Shown here one piece after another: positions 7,804-9,229 of a DNA stretch of 9,229 nucleotides; positions within the stretch are counted from its first letter, which is position 1; each line of letters begins with the position of its first letter. The DNA comes from Deltaproteobacteria bacterium (GTDB lineage: Bacteria; Desulfobacterota; Desulfobacteria; Desulfobacterales; ETH-SRB1), in contig QMMZ01000043.1 in NCBI GenBank assembly GCA_003647525.1, positions 1 through 9,229 on the forward strand, written 5' to 3'. The notes under the pieces were generated by a model. The model had not been told where the DNA came from, did no database searches, and saw nothing but the letters and a program-made list of their open reading frames with translations. The translations under genes were made by a program, and so were the position numbers.

Positions 7804-7920
7804 TTATTTCTCCGAGATAATTAAAAACTTAACTCCTTTGGCATCAACAGGAATTGCGTCATCGATACGCTGGAATCCTTTTTCCTGATAGTTGTCTACC
7901 TTAGGGATATATAAAAACTG
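7804..7920 (-). pseudogene. Orphan C-terminal remnant of a lost gene (38 aa)
   Basis: Directly after a TGA (7921-7923) a 38-codon frame runs to a TAA at 7804-7806, only 13 bases before the DUF5107-TPR start codon. It contains no Met and reads QFLYIPKVDNYQEKGF, then RIDDAIPVDAKGVKFLIIS, ending EK. The residue pattern, with alternating beta-like KFLIIS at the very end, looks like the genuine C-terminus of a secreted enzyme. The 13-base distance to the next ATG is typical of an operon junction, which supports an intact gene once having ended here. I do not recognise the family. It may be the far end of the same gene as the 8010-8129 fragment, with the middle deleted. Confidence 0.5.
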
Positions 7921-8009
7921 TCATGTACTCAGAAATACTTAGATATGAGCTATTTTGTGAACAACAAATCAAGAAAGTAGATATAAACAAATTTCTTAAA
8001 CTAATAATA

Positions 8010-8129
8010 CTATTCATATTTAATTTGCATTTGAAATTGTATTTCTATTTTGTCTCCTTCTCTCCATTCATAGTTGGTTGCCAATAAATTGTTTTCATTT
8101 TGCTGTTTAATCAAATCTTTCCTGTTCAA
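8010..8129 (-). pseudogene. Gene fragment resembling a glycosidase beta-sandwich segment (possibly GH127/DUF1680)
   Basis: On the minus strand, downstream of GH97, an open stretch reads LNRKDLIKQQNENNLLATN then YEWREGDKIEIQFQMQIKYE before a TAG at 8010-8012. The pattern W-x-x-GD-x-I-x-I-x-F-x-M-x-I is close to a conserved strand pair in the beta-sandwich part of GH127 (DUF1680) beta-L-arabinofuranosidases, where W-x-x-GD precedes L/I-x-F/L-P-M. In those proteins this segment is internal, so the fragment lacks both ends. The longer frame reaching back to 8201 overlaps the end of the GH97 gene and is not meaningful there. The family link is a recollection from pattern and is tentative; the motif is short. 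Confidence 0.4.
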
Positions 8130-8170
8130 TGGTATTTGAGATACTATGATTAGAATATTTCTAAAAAGCA

Positions 8171-9229
8171 CTAATTTATTTTCTTTATCCTGGCCAACCA
8201 TCCGCCGCCAGGGGCCAGGTTAATAGTATGAATATCTTTATTTGTTACAGTTTTTGTTTTTTTCTGATAGTCAATTGCGCGTGTATCTGCATTTATACCA
8301 TCTTCGATATATTCCATTTGATATTCACCATTATCAAGAAAGTCGAAATTGATTTCAAATTCCTTCGGCTCCCAATTAGTTATTGCGCCGATGAACCATT
8401 CGTCCTTATTTTTTCTGGCAAGTACTGTGTATTCTCCAATTTTTGCATTCAACACTTTCAGGTCATCCCATTCAACCGGGATCTTGGAAATGAACTCAGT
8501 GCATTCCCGCTCTTTGTAATAATCAGAAGGAGAATCAGGCAACATTTGCATGGGGCTTTCCAGAATCACGAATAGCGCCATTGAGTGTGCCCGGGTACCC
8601 ATTCCCATTGGCATATCGCCAACAGTCCTGAAATTTTTCTTTTGTGCATTGTGTGTTGTAAATGGGATATAGTCCATAGGGCCCGCTACCATACGGATAT
8701 ATGGCAACAGATTATGATGCTCCGGTGTGTCAAACTTTGTCCAGCCATTGTATTCAAATTCTATCAGGGCTTCCCTTGTTAAAACATTTGGGTACATCCG
8801 TCTAAGCCCTGCGGGTTTATAAGCTCCGTGAAAATCAATAACCATTTTTCGCCTGGCGGCTTCCTTAGCAACATGATGATAGAATTGTACCATTTTCTGG
8901 TCGTCGCGGTTCATAAAATCAAATTTGATTCCACTGATTCCCCATTCTTCAAATTGTTTCCAGGCTGCATCCATCTGTTTTTCAAAAGTATTCCATATTG
9001 CCCAGAGCATTATTTTTACATTCTTTTCTTTGGCATATGCAATTACCTCTTCCATGTTCAGGTCAGGATTTATGGCAAGCAGGTCACCTTGTTCAGACCA
9101 GCCATCGTCAAACAGAAAATATTCAAACCCAAATTCAGAAGCGAAATCAATAAAGTATTTAGCGGTAGCAGTGTTTACCCCTGATTTAAAATTGGTGCCG
9201 TAAATATTTCGTCTTCCCCACCAATCAAA
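8171..9229 (-). CDS. GH97 family glycosidase, retaining-type active site, N-terminus beyond window edge
   Basis: The frame is open from the right edge to a TAG at 8171, showing the last 352 residues of an enzyme that usually has about 650-700; an internal ATG at 9055 is not the start. The visible part begins inside the TIM barrel with DWWGRRNIYGTNFKSGVNTA, then FGFEYFLFDDGWSE, IKFDFMNRDDQ, HGAYKPAGLRRMYPN, LLPYIRMVAGPMDY and SPMQML, all GH97 hallmarks. After about residue 250 comes the C-terminal beta domain. D104 of the visible part (codon 8918-8920) sits where retaining GH97 enzymes carry the nucleophile, and E159 (8753-8755) lies exactly 55 residues later, matching the D415/E470 spacing I recall for the Bacteroides retaining alpha-galactosidase. 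This argues against a SusB-like inverting alpha-glucosidase. Substrate is probably an alpha-galactoside or related linkage (inference). It is the first gene of the visible run; a signal peptide would lie outside the window. Confidence 0.95.
   Translation of the reverse strand, partial: FDWWGRRNIYGTNFKSGVNTATAKYFIDFASEFGFEYFLFDDGWSEQGDLLAINPDLNMEEVIAYAKEKNVKIMLWAIWNTFEKQMDAAWKQFEEWGISGIKFDFMNRDDQKMVQFYHHVAKEAARRKMVIDFHGAYKPAGLRRMYPNVLTREALIEFEYNGWTKFDTPEHHNLLPYIRMVAGPMDYIPFTTHNAQKKNFRTVGDMPMGMGTRAHSMALFVILESPMQMLPDSPSDYYKERECTEFISKIPVEWDDLKVLNAKIGEYTVLARKNKDEWFIGAITNWEPKEFEINFDFLDNGEYQMEYIEDGINADTRAIDYQKKTKTVTNKDIHTINLAPGGGWLARIKKIN

Larger units (their letters stand above)
7791..8170. other. 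380-base gap between GH97 and DUF5107 genes: decayed coding DNA
   Basis: This interval holds no intact gene. Two minus-strand protein-like stretches (8010-8129 and 7804-7920) are separated by about 90 bases of AT-rich DNA with stops in the relevant frame. No clear terminator follows GH97; a weak 6-bp AT-rich inverted repeat lies at 8150-8164. I found no convincing promoter for the DUF5107 gene here, nor any tRNA or insertion sequence ends. Confidence 0.6.

Noticed and set aside
8150..8164. TTAGAA/TTCTAA inverted repeat after the GH97 gene as a terminator
   Set aside because: The stem is only 6 bp, mostly A/T, with a 3-base loop and no U-run in the transcribed direction.
8010..8201. 63-residue ORF from the ATG at 8201 as an intact gene
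   Set aside because: Its first part overlaps the end of GH97 in another frame and looks random; only the last ~40 residues are protein-like, so it is treated as a fragment.
8171..9055. GH97 starting at the ATG at 9055
   Set aside because: The frame continues upstream to the window edge with clear GH97 sequence (DWWGRRNIYG, FLFDDGWSE), so this Met is internal.

Overview
This window looks like part of a carbohydrate-utilisation locus from a Bacteroidetes bacterium, perhaps a marine or environmental member of the Marinilabiliales/Prolixibacteraceae type; that finer placement is only an impression. The evidence is AT-rich DNA, genes without clear Shine-Dalgarno sites, signal peptides ending in LAQ- or SQ-like sites, a lipoprotein, and families common in Bacteroidetes polysaccharide loci (GH97, DUF5107 with TPR repeats, GH123-like/DUF6067). 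No SusC/SusD pair, regulator, RNA gene, CRISPR array or insertion sequence is visible.

All five substantial genes lie on the minus strand, so transcription runs from right to left. In that order they are: (1) a GH97 glycosidase cut by the right edge (8171-9229), with only its C-terminal half visible; (2) a 380-base interval (7791-8170) that looks like decayed coding DNA, with two short protein-like stretches; (3) a very large secreted DUF5107-TPR protein (4611-7790); (4) a secreted endonuclease/exonuclease/phosphatase (EEP) family hydrolase (3533-4393); (5) a secreted calcineurin-type metallophosphatase (2182-3342); (6) a lipoprotein related to the GH123 N-terminal/DUF6067 family (1-2144), cut by the left edge after 714 codons. 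I translated that last frame codon by codon and found no stop or frameshift.

The products appear to work outside the cytoplasm. GH97 and the GH123-like lipoprotein would cleave glycosidic bonds. The DUF5107 protein probably binds or processes a carbohydrate through a beta-sandwich domain, with TPRs for protein contacts. The EEP enzyme and the metallophosphatase could act in turn on a phosphodiester and the resulting phosphomonoester. This joint role is inferred from gene order, and the substrate is unknown.

The intergenic gaps are the most unusual part. Three of the four (190, 217 and 380 bases) contain short, protein-like open stretches, including an isolated signal-peptide-like start and an orphan C-terminus ending 13 bases before the DUF5107 gene. 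This suggests the locus has lost genes or gene parts. No clearly new system is present, but the DUF5107-TPR protein and the paired phosphoesterases within a glycosidase locus deserve attention.
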